DNA of 19,682 nt from an uncultured Alphaproteobacteria bacterium (GTDB lineage: Bacteria > Pseudomonadota > Alphaproteobacteria > Puniceispirillales > Puniceispirillaceae): the NCBI GenBank assembly GCA_913064995.1, contig CAJYBL010000011.1, forward strand, positions 1-19,682, written 5' to 3'. Position numbers and translations under genes: made by a program. Below, one piece after another: positions 1-7,762 of this stretch. Within the stretch, counting starts at the first letter, position 1; each line of letters starts with the position of its first letter. The notes beneath the pieces were generated by a model. That model did not search any database. It worked only from the letters and a program-made list of their open reading frames with translations, and was not told where the DNA came from.

Positions 1-159
1 CGGGCCGGGTGAAATGATAATCCCTTCTAGATCGCGGGCAATCACTCTGTCAGCCGACATTGCGTCATTGCGCAGAATATCGACCTCGGCCCCAAGATCA
101 GACAGAAAATGCCACAAATTCCATGTGAAGCTGTCGTAATTATCTATCAGAACGAACAA
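1..159 (-). CDS. trpG: Anthranilate synthase component II / glutamine amidotransferase (TrpG/PabA), N-terminal part only
   Basis: The reverse strand reads 53 codons from a TTG start at 157-159 to the window edge. The peptide opens MFVLIDNYDSFTWNL, the signature start of class I glutamine amidotransferases of the TrpG/PabA type, and ends in the IIISPGP motif that leads into the oxyanion region. The catalytic Cys, His and Glu lie outside the window. The enzyme supplies ammonia from glutamine to TrpE (tryptophan) or PabB (folate); the N-terminus alone cannot separate the two. TTG was chosen because no ATG or GTG occurs in frame nearby, it places Met exactly before FVLIDNYDSF, and an AAAAAGGG purine run sits 7 bases upstream. 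It is divergent from rplM. Confidence 0.85.
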   Translation of the reverse strand, partial: MFVLIDNYDSFTWNLWHFLSDLGAEVDILRNDAMSADRVIARDLEGIIISPGP

Positions 160-349
160 GGTAATGCCCTTTTTCCAGCAAGTTAGCGATAAGAAGAGTT
201 CATATCACTTTTTTTAATTAGGTCACTTTCTTACAGGCTTTTGCCAAAGCTGCCAAGCTTGCGATGGTCTCAATCAACGCCGCGGGGCAAAAGCAGTTGG
301 CGAGGGGCTGTAAGACGCGAAAAAACAACGGAAAAAAATGTGGTAAAAT

Positions 350-387
350 AATACCTCATAAATAACCAATTGTAAACATGAGGTATT
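350..387. repeat. Perfect 10-bp inverted repeat with 18-base loop between trpG and rplM
   Basis: AATACCTCAT at 350-359 is the exact reverse complement of ATGAGGTATT at 378-387. On the plus strand the right arm is followed by TTCC and a run of seven T (391-397 region), and on the minus strand by an A/T-rich stretch. It could be an operator, or a factor-independent terminator protecting the rplM promoter from upstream reading. The long AT-rich loop argues for a protein-binding palindrome or a weak hairpin. The rest of 160-412 is AT-rich and holds no gene I can support. Confidence 0.5.
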
Positions 388-412
388 TCCTTTTTTTGCA
401 CAAAAATAATAT

Positions 413-441
413 TTGACGCTATCGTCGAAACTACCTATAAA
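413..441 (+). promoter_or_regulatory. Sigma70-type promoter of rplM-rpsI
   Basis: TTGACG (413-418) and TATAAA (436-441) are separated by exactly 17 bases. This is the best promoter match in the window. Transcription would begin near 448, giving a leader of about 65 bases before the rplM start at 513. Confidence 0.7.
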
Positions 442-453
442 CCCTAACACGAC

Positions 454-489
454 AGCCTGTGATGCACAGCCTACTGTGTCATGCAGGCT
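454..489 (+). promoter_or_regulatory. Hairpin in the rplM 5' leader, candidate ribosomal-protein autoregulatory site
   Basis: AGCCTG (454-459) pairs with CAGGCT (484-489), and inside it CACAG (465-469) pairs with CTGTG (474-478) around a CCTA loop; the intervening five bases on each side pair poorly and would form an internal loop. The structure fills most of the short leader and ends 11 bases before the GGAG ribosome binding site at 501-504. Leaders of rplM-rpsI operons are known targets of L13 feedback control in some bacteria; applying that here is inference from position and shape. Confidence 0.4.
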
Positions 490-512
490 CATTTTTTACT
501 GGAGATGATAAC

Positions 513-980
513 ATGCCTTTGCCAAGGACCTATGTTGCAACGCCAAAAGACATCGAGAAAAACTGGTTCGTCATTGACGCAGCCGATCTCGTTCTTGGGC
601 GTCTTGCTTCGCTTGTTGCCATGCGCGTACGCGGAAAGCACAAGCCAACCTACACACCAAATATGGATTGCGGTGATCACATCATCATCGTCAATGCTGA
701 AAAGGTGCATTTGACCGGTAACAAGCGTAGCGCCAAGACCTATTATTGGCATACAGGCCATCCGGGCGGCATTAAAGAGCGGACTGCCGACAAGATTCTT
801 GACGGTCGCTTTCCAACCCGCGTGATTGAAAAAGCTGTTGAGCGCATGATTCCGCGCGGACCGCTTGGCCGTCAAGCAATGCGTAACCTGCATATCTATG
901 CAGGCCCAAGCCACCCGCATGAAGCACAACAGCCGGTCGCGCTGGATATTGCTAGCATGAACTCAAAGAATGTGAGGTAG
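513..980 (+). CDS. rplM: 50S ribosomal protein L13
   Basis: The 155-residue product has the L13 core throughout: a WFVIDAADLVLGRLAS opening (residues about 18-33), VRGKHKPTYTPNMDCGD, VHLTGNK, YYWHTGHPGG and the RMIPRGPLGRQAMRNLHIYAG segment near the C-terminus. L13 is an early assembly protein of the large subunit that binds 23S rRNA. The reading frame stays open further upstream to 459, but ATG 513 is preferred: it has GGAG eight bases upstream and lies downstream of the predicted transcription start, and the length is usual for alphaproteobacteria. It is followed after 2 bases by rpsI, the common rplM-rpsI operon. Confidence 0.96.
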   Translation: MPLPRTYVATPKDIEKNWFVIDAADLVLGRLASLVAMRVRGKHKPTYTPNMDCGDHIIIVNAEKVHLTGNKRSAKTYYWHTGHPGGIKERTADKILDGRFPTRVIEKAVERMIPRGPLGRQAMRNLHIYAGPSHPHEAQQPVALDIASMNSKNVR

Positions 981-982
981 TC

Positions 983-1492
983 ATGGCCGAAGATACACAA
1001 AACACAGATACACAGGCCGAAGGTATGGCAGCATTAGGGGCAATGAGTGCAGACGCACCTGTTGCCGAGGCTCCAGCAGCACCGGCTGAGCCGAAAATCG
1101 ACAATCTTGGCCGTTCATATGCAACAGGTCGCCGGAAAGATGCCGCTGCCCGCGTATGGGTAAAGCGCGGCACAGGTCAGGTCACAATCAATGGCCGCAA
1201 GGTTGAGGTTTATTTTGCCCGCCCTGTTTTGCAGATGATTTTGGCACAGCCATTTGATGCAACCGAGCGCACTGGCGAATTTGATGTGATTGCAACCGTT
1301 CGTGGTGGTGGCCTATCTGGTCAGGCCGGTGCGGTTCGTCATGGCATCAGCCGCGCGCTAACCCTGTTTGAGCCGGGTCTCCGTCCAGTTTTGAAAGCTG
1401 GCGGATTCCTGACACGTGACTCACGTGTTGTTGAGCGTAAGAAATATGGTAAGGCGAAAGCCCGCCGTAGTTTCCAGTTCTCAAAGCGTTAG
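983..1492 (+). CDS. rpsI: 30S ribosomal protein S9
   Basis: The 169-residue protein carries the S9 domain from about residue 43 (GRSYATGRRKDAAARVWVK) to the invariant basic C-terminus (KKYGKAKARRSFQFSKR), the tail that reaches the P-site tRNA in the small subunit. Residues 1-40 form an acidic Ala/Pro-rich extension of the kind seen in alphaproteobacterial S9 and absent from E. coli S9. A GAGG ribosome binding site overlaps the end of rplM (972-975), so the two genes are probably translated in a coupled way from the promoter at 413. The intrinsic terminator at 1520 closes the operon. Confidence 0.96.
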   Translation: MAEDTQNTDTQAEGMAALGAMSADAPVAEAPAAPAEPKIDNLGRSYATGRRKDAAARVWVKRGTGQVTINGRKVEVYFARPVLQMILAQPFDATERTGEFDVIATVRGGGLSGQAGAVRHGISRALTLFEPGLRPVLKAGGFLTRDSRVVERKKYGKAKARRSFQFSKR

Positions 1493-1519
1493 TATTTTTT
1501 GCTAAAAAAACAAATACAA

Positions 1520-1548
1520 GGGGTTGCATAATTTTGCAGCCCTTTTTT
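1520..1548 (+). terminator. Intrinsic terminator of the rplM-rpsI operon
   Basis: GGGTTGCA (1521-1528) pairs with TGCAGCCC (1535-1542) through eight pairs including one G-U, with a six-base loop and six T immediately after (1543-1548). It lies 28 bases past the rpsI stop. Confidence 0.85.
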
Positions 1549-1726
1549 GTTGCTTATCGAAGGGTTTGCTTGCGAGTTGCTTTCCAAAAAATACGAAATA
1601 TGCCGCTCATGAAATTGGTCTTTGGTTCTTAGCTGTACGATTGTGCTAGTGATTGTTCTCGCATTTGTTTTATCTAATTGGCGTTTGCAAGTATCGGTAT
1701 CGCCAAGACGTTTAAAGGAGGCAAGA
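1549..1726. other. Non-coding stretch with no recognised feature
   Basis: This AT-rich stretch lies between the rpsI terminator and the broken DUF4910 gene. Open frames cross it but show no family motif. It probably holds the old promoter of the broken gene, but no convincing -35/-10 pair stands out. Confidence 0.4.
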
Positions 1727-1870
1727 ATGTCGTCGGAGCTTAGCACTAACCAAGAGATAGAAGACTTGTTTGATGAGTTATTTCCTCTTCCAAGAAGCAT
1801 TACCGGCGATTGCCAAACATTATTTCTGCAAGATTTGCGGGATTTACACGCATCATGTCTGGCGAAGTGA
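1727..1870 (+). pseudogene. 5' remnant of a DUF4910-type (aminopeptidase-like) gene
   Basis: An ATG at 1727 sits 5 bases after an excellent AAAGGAGG ribosome binding site (1714-1721) and opens 47 codons. The segment LFDELFPLPRSITGD (residues 14-28) matches the conserved N-terminus of DUF4910 proteins (compare the family pattern L+P-CRSITG-G), large proteins with a predicted zinc-peptidase-like fold often found among surface polysaccharide genes. After residue 28 (base 1810) similarity stops and the frame ends 19 codons later. At that same place another frame begins to read as a GFA-family protein. The intact start and ribosome binding site suggest a recent deletion. The family assignment is from motif memory and rests on about 15 residues. 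Confidence 0.6.
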
Positions 1871-1991
1871 CCCAAGCGTTTATGGCGTCAATATTCGCTG
1901 TTTTGATGAAATTAATATTCGTGACTATCTGACGACTGATATTAATGACGGGGTCAGCATGAGCCTTGTCGCCGATCATACAGATTGCTGA
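1806..1991 (+). pseudogene. 3' remnant of a GFA-family (DUF636/CENP-V-like) zinc-binding protein gene
   Basis: In the frame that ends with TGA at 1989-1991 the translation reads KHYFCKICGIYTHH, followed by RSDPSVYGVNIRCFDE and then TTDINDGVS. This is the C-terminal third of GFA domain proteins (glutathione-dependent formaldehyde-activating enzyme-like, Mss4-like fold), with the zinc-binding Cys-x-x-Cys and the GIYTHH, YGVN and NDGV motifs. The N-terminal two thirds, with the other zinc-binding cysteines, are missing, so it cannot be functional. The upstream limit coincides with the loss of DUF4910 similarity at about 1806-1812. The C-terminus after NDGVS is a little longer than usual. Confidence 0.75.
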
Positions 1992-2065
1992 TCATTCTAA
2001 CATTGACATTTTGTTGATAATTTCTAAACGTTGTTTCATCACTCTTGTTTCACGGATGACGACAA

Positions 2066-5000
2066 ATGGCCAAGCCCGACCTCAATAAAAACAGCAAAAC
2101 CAATGATAAATCAGGATGGCAATTCTGGGTTGATCGTGGCGGCACCTTTACCGATCTTGTCGCGCGGACGCCCGATGGTGATTTGCTAACGCATAAATTA
2201 CTGTCCGAAAATCCCGAAGCCTATGAAGATGCCGCTTTGCAGGGCATGCGCGATCTGATGCATATCGCCAAAGATGCGCCTTTGCCAGCCGATGCCATTG
2301 ATGCGGTAAAAATGGGAACAACCGTGGCGACAAACGCGCTTCTCGAGCGCAAGGGCGATAAAACCCTGCTTGTTGTGACAAAAGGGTTTCGTGACCAGCT
2401 TCGCATTGCCTATCAGGCACGGCCACGCCTGTTTGACAAGGAAATCATTCTTCCTGAAATGCTGTATGACCGCATTGAAGAGGTGATCGAACGCGTTGAT
2501 GCGCGTGACCAGATTATTACGCCGCTTGATCTTGATGATTTAACGCCACGACTGCAGGCCGCCTTTGATGATGGCATCCGCGCCATTGCCATTGTTTTGA
2601 TGCATGGCTACCGCGTGCCAGCGCATGAATTGGCAATTGCCGAACGCGCCCGCGAAATTGGCTTTACGCAAATTTCAACAAGCCATGGCACCAGCCCGAT
2701 GATTAAATTTGTTGGGCGTGGCGACACCACCGTTGCCGATGCTTATCTATCGCCAATTTTGCGGCGTTATATCGACCGTCTTGCCCGCGATATTGACCAA
2801 TCCAAAGGCACCAAGCTGCAATTGATGCAATCAAATGGCGGCCTGACTGATGCCAGCCTGTTTCAGGGCAAGGATGCCATTCTTTCAGGCCCTGCTGGTG
2901 GCATTGTTGGCGCGGTGAAAACCGCCAAACAGGCCGGGTTTGACAAGGTTATCACCTTTGATATGGGCGGCACCTCAACCGATGTTGCGCATTATGAAAA
3001 TGCCTATGAACGCGTGTTTGACACGGTTGTTGCTGGCGTGCGGATTCACGCGCCAATGCTGCTGATTCATACGGTTGCCGCTGGTGGTGGGTCAATTTGC
3101 CGGTTTGAACATGGCCGGTTCCAAGTCGGGCCGGAAAGCGCTGGTGCCAATCCCGGGCCTGCTTGCTATCGCCGGGGTGGCCCGCTTGCCGTGACCGATT
3201 GCAACGCCATGCTTGGCAAGCTACAGCCACAATATTTCCCGCATGTTTTTGGCTCCAATCAGGATGAGGCGCTTGACGTGGCACCGGTACGCGCCGGTTT
3301 TGCCGCGCTGGCGGCACAGGTTGAAGCGGAAACCGGTATCAAACGAAGCGAAGAAGAAATTGCCAGCGGCTTTTTGCGCATTGCGGTTGAAAATATGGCC
3401 AATGCGATCAAGAAAATTTCGGTTCAGCGCGGTTATGATGTCACTGAATATGCGCTTCAATGTTTTGGCGGGGCAGGTGGCCAGCATGCCTGTTTGATTG
3501 CCGATGTTTTGGGCATGAAAACGGTTTTGATTCATCCATTTGCTGGTGTTTTATCGGCCTATGGCATGGGGCTGGCCGATGTGACGGCGCTTCGCGAACG
3601 CACGCTTGAAGCTGGATTTAATGAAAATCTGACGCCAAGGCTGCAAAGCGAGCTTGATGATCTCGCCACGCAAAGCGAGGCTGAACTTGCGGGTCAGGAT
3701 ATTGCCAGCGCGCGCATTGAAACAAATCGTTATGTTCATCTTCGCTATGACGGGTCGGATACCGCACTTGCCGTGCCGTTTGGTTCGATTGCGGCGATGA
3801 TTGCTGATTTTGAGGCTGCCTATCAATCACGTTTTGGCTTTTTGATGCCGGATAAGGCACTTGTTGCCGCCACGATTTCGGTCGAGTCAATTGGCCGGAA
3901 TTTCGATGTTGAAACCAGCGTTACCGCCGCCCCTGACGCGCCGCTGGATATTCTGGATCATGTTCAATGCTATATGGATGGCCAATTTGTGACGGCACCG
4001 GTCTATGCCCGCAGCACAATCGCCGCAGGGCAACGAATTATGGGGCCAGCCCTGATCACCGAAGCCACCGGAACCAATGTGATCGAACCTGGGTGGCAGG
4101 CCGAAATGACCGCGATTGGCAATCTTGTCGTTCGGCGTGTTGTGGCTGTTGCACCGCGGGTGGCGATTGGCACAAATTGCGACCCAGTGATGCTGGAAGT
4201 GTTCAACAATCTGTTTATGTCGATTGCCGAACAGATGGGCTATACGCTGCAAAACACTGCCCTTTCGGTCAATGTCAAAGAAAGGCTGGATTTCTCTTGC
4301 GCCATTTTTGATCCGGCGGGTGCGTTGATCGCCAATGCCCCGCATATGCCGGTTCATCTTGGATCAATGGGTGAATCAGTTCGCGCCGTTATCCGCGGTA
4401 ATCAGGGCAATATTAATGCTGGCGACGCCTTTGTTCTGAATAACCCCTATAATGGCGGAACGCATCTTCCCGATATCACAATTATCACGCCGGTCTTTGA
4501 CGATTCTGGCAAGGATATCCTGTTCTTTGTTGCCTCGCGCGGGCATCACCCCGATGTTGGCGGCCGCACGCCGGGTTCGGCACCGCCAGATTCAAAACAT
4601 ATCGAAGAAGAAGGCGTTTTGATCGATAATTTCAAGCTTGTCGATGGAGGAAACTATCGCGAAACAGAAATGCGCGCCATTTTGGATTCGGCAAAATATC
4701 CAGCGCGCAATACGGATCAAAATATCGCCGATCTTCGCGCCCAGCTAGCGGCCAATGAAAAGGGCGTTCGTGAACTTCACAAAATGGTCACGCATTACGG
4801 GCTGGCAACGGTTATCGCCTATATGAGCCATGTTCAGGATAATGCCGAAGAATCGGTTCGCCGCGTCATTGATGTTCTCAAAGATGGCAGCTTTACCTAT
4901 CCGATGGATAATGGACAACAGGTCAAGGTCACGATTTCAATCAATAAAACTGGCCGGTCGGCAATTGTTGATTTTACCGGCACAAGCAAGCAGGGTGCGA

Positions 5001-5722
5001 ATAATTTCAACGCGCCTGCTGCTGTTTGTCGTGCTGCGGTTTTATATGTTTTTAGAACCTTAGTGGCCGATAATATTCCCATGAATGAAGGCTGTTTAAA
5101 GCCGGTTCAGATTATTCTTCCCGATGACTGTATGTTAAAAGCGCAATATCCTGCGGCGGTCATTGCCGGCAATGTTGAAACCTCGCAGATTGTCACTGAC
5201 ACGCTTTATGGCGCGCTTGGTGTCATGGCCGCAGCGCAAGGCACGATGAATAATTTCTTTTATGGGAACGCAACCTATCAATATTACGAAACCTTGTGCG
5301 GTGGATCAGGCGCAGGGCCAGATTTTGACGGAACCGACGCGGTTCATACCCATATGACCAACAGCCGTTTGACCGATCCTGAGATTTTGGAATGGCGTTA
5401 TCCGGTTTTGCTGGAAAGCTTTGAGATCAGGCATGGGTCGGGTGGGATTGGCCGGCATAATGGCGGCAATGGTGTTCGCCGCCGGTTGCGCTTTCTTGAG
5501 GAAATGGAAGCGGTGATTCTTGCCAATCACCGTATTATCCCGCCTTACGGCATGGATGGCGGCGGCGAGGCGGCGCTTGGGCGCAATTGGGTTGAACGAA
5601 CCGATGGCACGACCGAAACCTTAACCGCAACCGATATTCGCAAAATGGGGGTTGGTGATGTTTTCGTCATTGAAACGCCTGGTGGTGGCGGTTTTGGCAA
5701 AGGTGACAAGCCGGCAAAATAA
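2066..5722 (+). CDS. Fused HyuA-HyuB 5-oxoprolinase / hydantoinase
   Basis: The 1218-residue protein joins both subunits of the hydantoinase/oxoprolinase family. Residues 20-200 form the HyuA N-domain (VDRGGTFTD at 22-30, MGTTVATNALLERKG at 83-97), about 215-500 the ASKHA-like A domain (SGPAGG 274-279, DMGGTSTDVA 299-308, VAAGGGS 337-343, PESAGANPGPACY 356-368), about 510-690 the A-chain C-terminal domain, and about 705-1213 the HyuB domain (CDPVMLEVFNNLF, LNNPYNGGTHLPD near 791-803, and GGGGFG near the C-terminus). Full-length fusions of this size are typically ATP-dependent 5-oxoprolinases, which open 5-oxoproline to glutamate in the cytosol in glutathione/pyroglutamate metabolism. Acetone carboxylase- and N-methylhydantoinase-like relatives mean the substrate is not proven. 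The ribosome binding site is weak. A regulator gene follows after 41 bases. Confidence 0.9.
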   Translation: MAKPDLNKNSKTNDKSGWQFWVDRGGTFTDLVARTPDGDLLTHKLLSENPEAYEDAALQGMRDLMHIAKDAPLPADAIDAVKMGTTVATNALLERKGDKTLLVVTKGFRDQLRIAYQARPRLFDKEIILPEMLYDRIEEVIERVDARDQIITPLDLDDLTPRLQAAFDDGIRAIAIVLMHGYRVPAHELAIAERAREIGFTQISTSHGTSPMIKFVGRGDTTVADAYLSPILRRYIDRLARDIDQSKGTKLQLMQSNGGLTDASLFQGKDAILSGPAGGIVGAVKTAKQAGFDKVITFDMGGTSTDVAHYENAYERVFDTVVAGVRIHAPMLLIHTVAAGGGSICRFEHGRFQVGPESAGANPGPACYRRGGPLAVTDCNAMLGKLQPQYFPHVFGSNQDEALDVAPVRAGFAALAAQVEAETGIKRSEEEIASGFLRIAVENMANAIKKISVQRGYDVTEYALQCFGGAGGQHACLIADVLGMKTVLIHPFAGVLSAYGMGLADVTALRERTLEAGFNENLTPRLQSELDDLATQSEAELAGQDIASARIETNRYVHLRYDGSDTALAVPFGSIAAMIADFEAAYQSRFGFLMPDKALVAATISVESIGRNFDVETSVTAAPDAPLDILDHVQCYMDGQFVTAPVYARSTIAAGQRIMGPALITEATGTNVIEPGWQAEMTAIGNLVVRRVVAVAPRVAIGTNCDPVMLEVFNNLFMSIAEQMGYTLQNTALSVNVKERLDFSCAIFDPAGALIANAPHMPVHLGSMGESVRAVIRGNQGNINAGDAFVLNNPYNGGTHLPDITIITPVFDDSGKDILFFVASRGHHPDVGGRTPGSAPPDSKHIEEEGVLIDNFKLVDGGNYRETEMRAILDSAKYPARNTDQNIADLRAQLAANEKGVRELHKMVTHYGLATVIAYMSHVQDNAEESVRRVIDVLKDGSFTYPMDNGQQVKVTISINKTGRSAIVDFTGTSKQGANNFNAPAAVCRAAVLYVFRTLVADNIPMNEGCLKPVQIILPDDCMLKAQYPAAVIAGNVETSQIVTDTLYGALGVMAAAQGTMNNFFYGNATYQYYETLCGGSGAGPDFDGTDAVHTHMTNSRLTDPEILEWRYPVLLESFEIRHGSGGIGRHNGGNGVRRRLRFLEEMEAVILANHRIIPPYGMDGGGEAALGRNWVERTDGTTETLTATDIRKMGVGDVFVIETPGGGGFGKGDKPAK

Positions 5723-5763
5723 CCGCTTTTGCAACCAAACCGCACATGACGAAAGGAGATTTG

Positions 5764-6324
5764 ATGGCACAAGAAAAGTCTAAAACCGCTGATGCCAAAA
5801 GGATTGTTTCGTCATCGCATTTGGTTTCGGAAAAGGCGGCTGAATTAAGCGAGGTCGAATATGGCCTAATTGTCGCGTGGAACGCCTTTGGCAAATGGAT
5901 GGTAAAAGCAATGGCAACCGCGGTTGCCGAGGCTGGCATAAGCGTTAGTGGCGGCACCGACCTTAATGTTCTTGATATTTTATGTCTTCATTCGGTCAAT
6001 CATCGGGCGCGCCCTAAAAAGCTGGCCGATATTTGTTTCAAATTGAATGTTGATGACAGCCATACGGTCAATTATGCGCTAAAAAAATTGATCAAGGCTG
6101 GTCTTGTCAGCAGCGAAAAACATGGCAAGGAAGTGCTTTACGCCACAACAGATTCGGGCATTGATTTATGCCTTCGTTATCGCGCGGTTCGCGAGGCCTG
6201 CCTTGTCGATGGCTTTATACCTTTTGATAGCGGCAGTGGCGCCGAGCTTGGTGAGGTGGCGCGTCATTTACGGGTGTTATCGGGCCTTTATGATCAGGCG
6301 GCGCGAAGCGCAACCAATCTGTAA
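5764..6324 (+). CDS. MarR-type winged-helix transcriptional regulator, LdtR-like
   Basis: The 186-residue protein has a long helical N-terminus (residues 13-62, opening IVSSSHLVSEKAAELSE) and a winged-helix DNA-binding domain at about 66-130 (LNVLDILCLHSVNHRARPKK, LADICFKLNVDD, then VNYALKKLIKAGLVSSE and wing KHGKEVLYATT). This arrangement matches the alphaproteobacterial MarR branch that includes LdtR of Liberibacter. ATG 5764 was chosen over the in-frame ATG 5746 because AAGGAG (5753-5758) lies 5 bases before it and overlaps the upstream candidate. It is 41 bases downstream of the oxoprolinase gene and probably shares its transcript, which suggests, but does not show, that it responds to an oxoproline- or hydantoin-like ligand. 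Confidence 0.85.
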   Translation: MAQEKSKTADAKRIVSSSHLVSEKAAELSEVEYGLIVAWNAFGKWMVKAMATAVAEAGISVSGGTDLNVLDILCLHSVNHRARPKKLADICFKLNVDDSHTVNYALKKLIKAGLVSSEKHGKEVLYATTDSGIDLCLRYRAVREACLVDGFIPFDSGSGAELGEVARHLRVLSGLYDQAARSATNL

Positions 6325-6369
6325 GCCAAGAAAACATGGTGAATCTGTGGGAATGACCGGCAGGAGCCT

Positions 6370-6422
6370 TGCCAGAAATCGGGCAAATGGTTACACCATT
6401 GCAAAGCCGCTTATTGCTGGCA
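6370..6422 (+). promoter_or_regulatory. Nested inverted repeats upstream of hom, possible structured leader
   Basis: TGCCAG (6370-6375) can pair with CTGGCA (6417-6422), and inside it GCA-A-ATGG (6383-6390) pairs with CCAT-TGC (6396-6402) around a TTACA loop with one bulged A. The element lies in the 130-base gap before homoserine dehydrogenase. It does not match a riboswitch that I recognise, and no T-run follows it. Its role is unknown and pairing by chance is possible. Confidence 0.3.
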
Positions 6423-6454
6423 GAAACGAAAATTTGTGAAAAAGTGAATTTGTG

Positions 6455-7762
6455 ATGACAAAAGCAAAGTCCGGTTTAAAAATTGCAATCGCTGGCCTTG
6501 GGGTCGTTGGATCTGAAGTTGCCCGCCAGCTAATCAATCGGCATGGTGATTTGGCGATCGCTGCAGGGCAATCGTTTGACATTGTTGCCGTTAGCGCGCG
6601 CGACCGGTCGGCTGACCGTGCCTTTTCGCTTGACGGCATTGACTGGTATGATGATGCAGCCCAGCTTGCCACGCGTGACGATGTTGACGTTATTGTTGAA
6701 ATGATTGGCGGCAGCGAAGGTGTAGCATTGGATCTTGCCCGCGCATCACTGTCGTCAGGAAAACATTTCGTCACGGCCAATAAAGCGATGATCGCGCATC
6801 ATGGAACCGAACTTGCCACGCTTGCCGAGGCCAATAACGCGCATCTTATGTTTGAAGCGGCGGTTGCTGGCGGCATTCCGGCGGTAAAAACGCTTCGCGA
6901 AGGGCTTGCCGGAAACCAGATTAACCGCGTTGCCGGTATTTTAAACGGGACGTGCAATTATATCCTATCCACAATGGAAACAACGGGGCGCGATTTTGAC
7001 GAAGTGCTGGCTGACGCGCAACGTCTTGGCTATGCCGAAGCCGAGCCAAGCTTTGATGTTGATGGCATTGATGCCGCGCATAAATTGACCATTTTGGCCG
7101 CCATTGCGTTTGGGCATCAGCCTGATTTTAACGCAGTGTCGATCCAAGGTATCCGCGATGTGTCGTCGGTTGATTTTGCCTATGCCAATCAATTGGGCTT
7201 TCGCATTAAACTTGTCGGCGTTGCCGAGCCCGGATTAATGCCGCGCATGCAAACCTGTTTACTGCCCCTTAGCAGCCAGCTTGCCAAGGTCAATGGTGTT
7301 TTGAATGCTGTTGAATTTCATGGCACGCCGGTTGGGAGCGTTCTGGCCGTTGGTCCGGGGGCAGGGGGCGGTGCAACCTCATCGGCGGTTTTGTCTGATT
7401 TGATTGATATTGCCGCTGGTCGAGGTGGGCTTGCTTTTGGCAAGCCAGTAAGCCAGCTTGCCGATTCCAGCGCGGTGAAAAACGAGGCAGGGCCTGATAA
7501 ACCATTTTATGTGCGTTTGATGGTTGTTGATCAGCCGGGCGTTTTGGCGACCGTAACCGCGATTTTGCAAAAGCACGATATTTCGATTGAAGGCTTGCTG
7601 CAACAAGGACGCGCACCGGGTGATGTTGTGGCGCTTGTCATGACAACGCATGAAACCCCCGTTGCCAGCCTGAAAAAGGCTTTGGACGAGATGGAAGATT
7701 TGCCGATTGTCAAAGCTAAGCCGGTTGCTATGCCAATCTTGCTGGCAGATTTGGAGGGGTAA
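6455..7762 (+). CDS. hom: Homoserine dehydrogenase
   Basis: The 435-residue protein has the NAD(P)-binding fold at the N-terminus (IAGLGVVGSEVARQL from residue 12; EMIGG 82-86; TANKAMIAHHG 107-117), the catalytic/dimerisation domain (FEAAVAGGIPAVKTLREGL 133-151, GILNGTCNYIL 161-171, AEAEPSFDVDGIDAAHKL 194-211 with the conserved Asp/Lys residues) and a C-terminal ACT domain at about 350-425 (VDQPGVLATVTAIL). It reduces aspartate semialdehyde to homoserine (EC 1.1.1.3) for threonine and methionine synthesis, and the ACT domain usually gives threonine inhibition. ATG 6455 was taken; GTG 6452 directly before it is an equal alternative, and neither has a strong ribosome binding site. The stop codon overlaps the recJ start by one base. 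Confidence 0.95.
   Translation: MTKAKSGLKIAIAGLGVVGSEVARQLINRHGDLAIAAGQSFDIVAVSARDRSADRAFSLDGIDWYDDAAQLATRDDVDVIVEMIGGSEGVALDLARASLSSGKHFVTANKAMIAHHGTELATLAEANNAHLMFEAAVAGGIPAVKTLREGLAGNQINRVAGILNGTCNYILSTMETTGRDFDEVLADAQRLGYAEAEPSFDVDGIDAAHKLTILAAIAFGHQPDFNAVSIQGIRDVSSVDFAYANQLGFRIKLVGVAEPGLMPRMQTCLLPLSSQLAKVNGVLNAVEFHGTPVGSVLAVGPGAGGGATSSAVLSDLIDIAAGRGGLAFGKPVSQLADSSAVKNEAGPDKPFYVRLMVVDQPGVLATVTAILQKHDISIEGLLQQGRAPGDVVALVMTTHETPVASLKKALDEMEDLPIVKAKPVAMPILLADLEG

Noticed and set aside
178..270. Minus-strand short frame upstream of trpG ending in an Ala/Lys-rich peptide, considered as a trp leader peptide or the end of trpE
   Set aside because: It holds no Trp codons, has no ATG and does not resemble the TrpE C-terminus.
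489..929. Long minus-strand open frame over rplM
   Set aside because: It lies wholly opposite a ribosomal protein gene and shows no family motif; it is a mirror of that gene's codon use.
1489..1875. 128-residue minus-strand open frame in the rpsI-oxoprolinase gap
   Set aside because: No motif or ribosome binding site, and it covers the rpsI terminator and the opposite-strand DUF4910 remnant, which has clear signals.
2003..2008. TTGACA before the oxoprolinase gene as a -35 box
   Set aside because: No acceptable -10 sequence lies 16-18 bases downstream.
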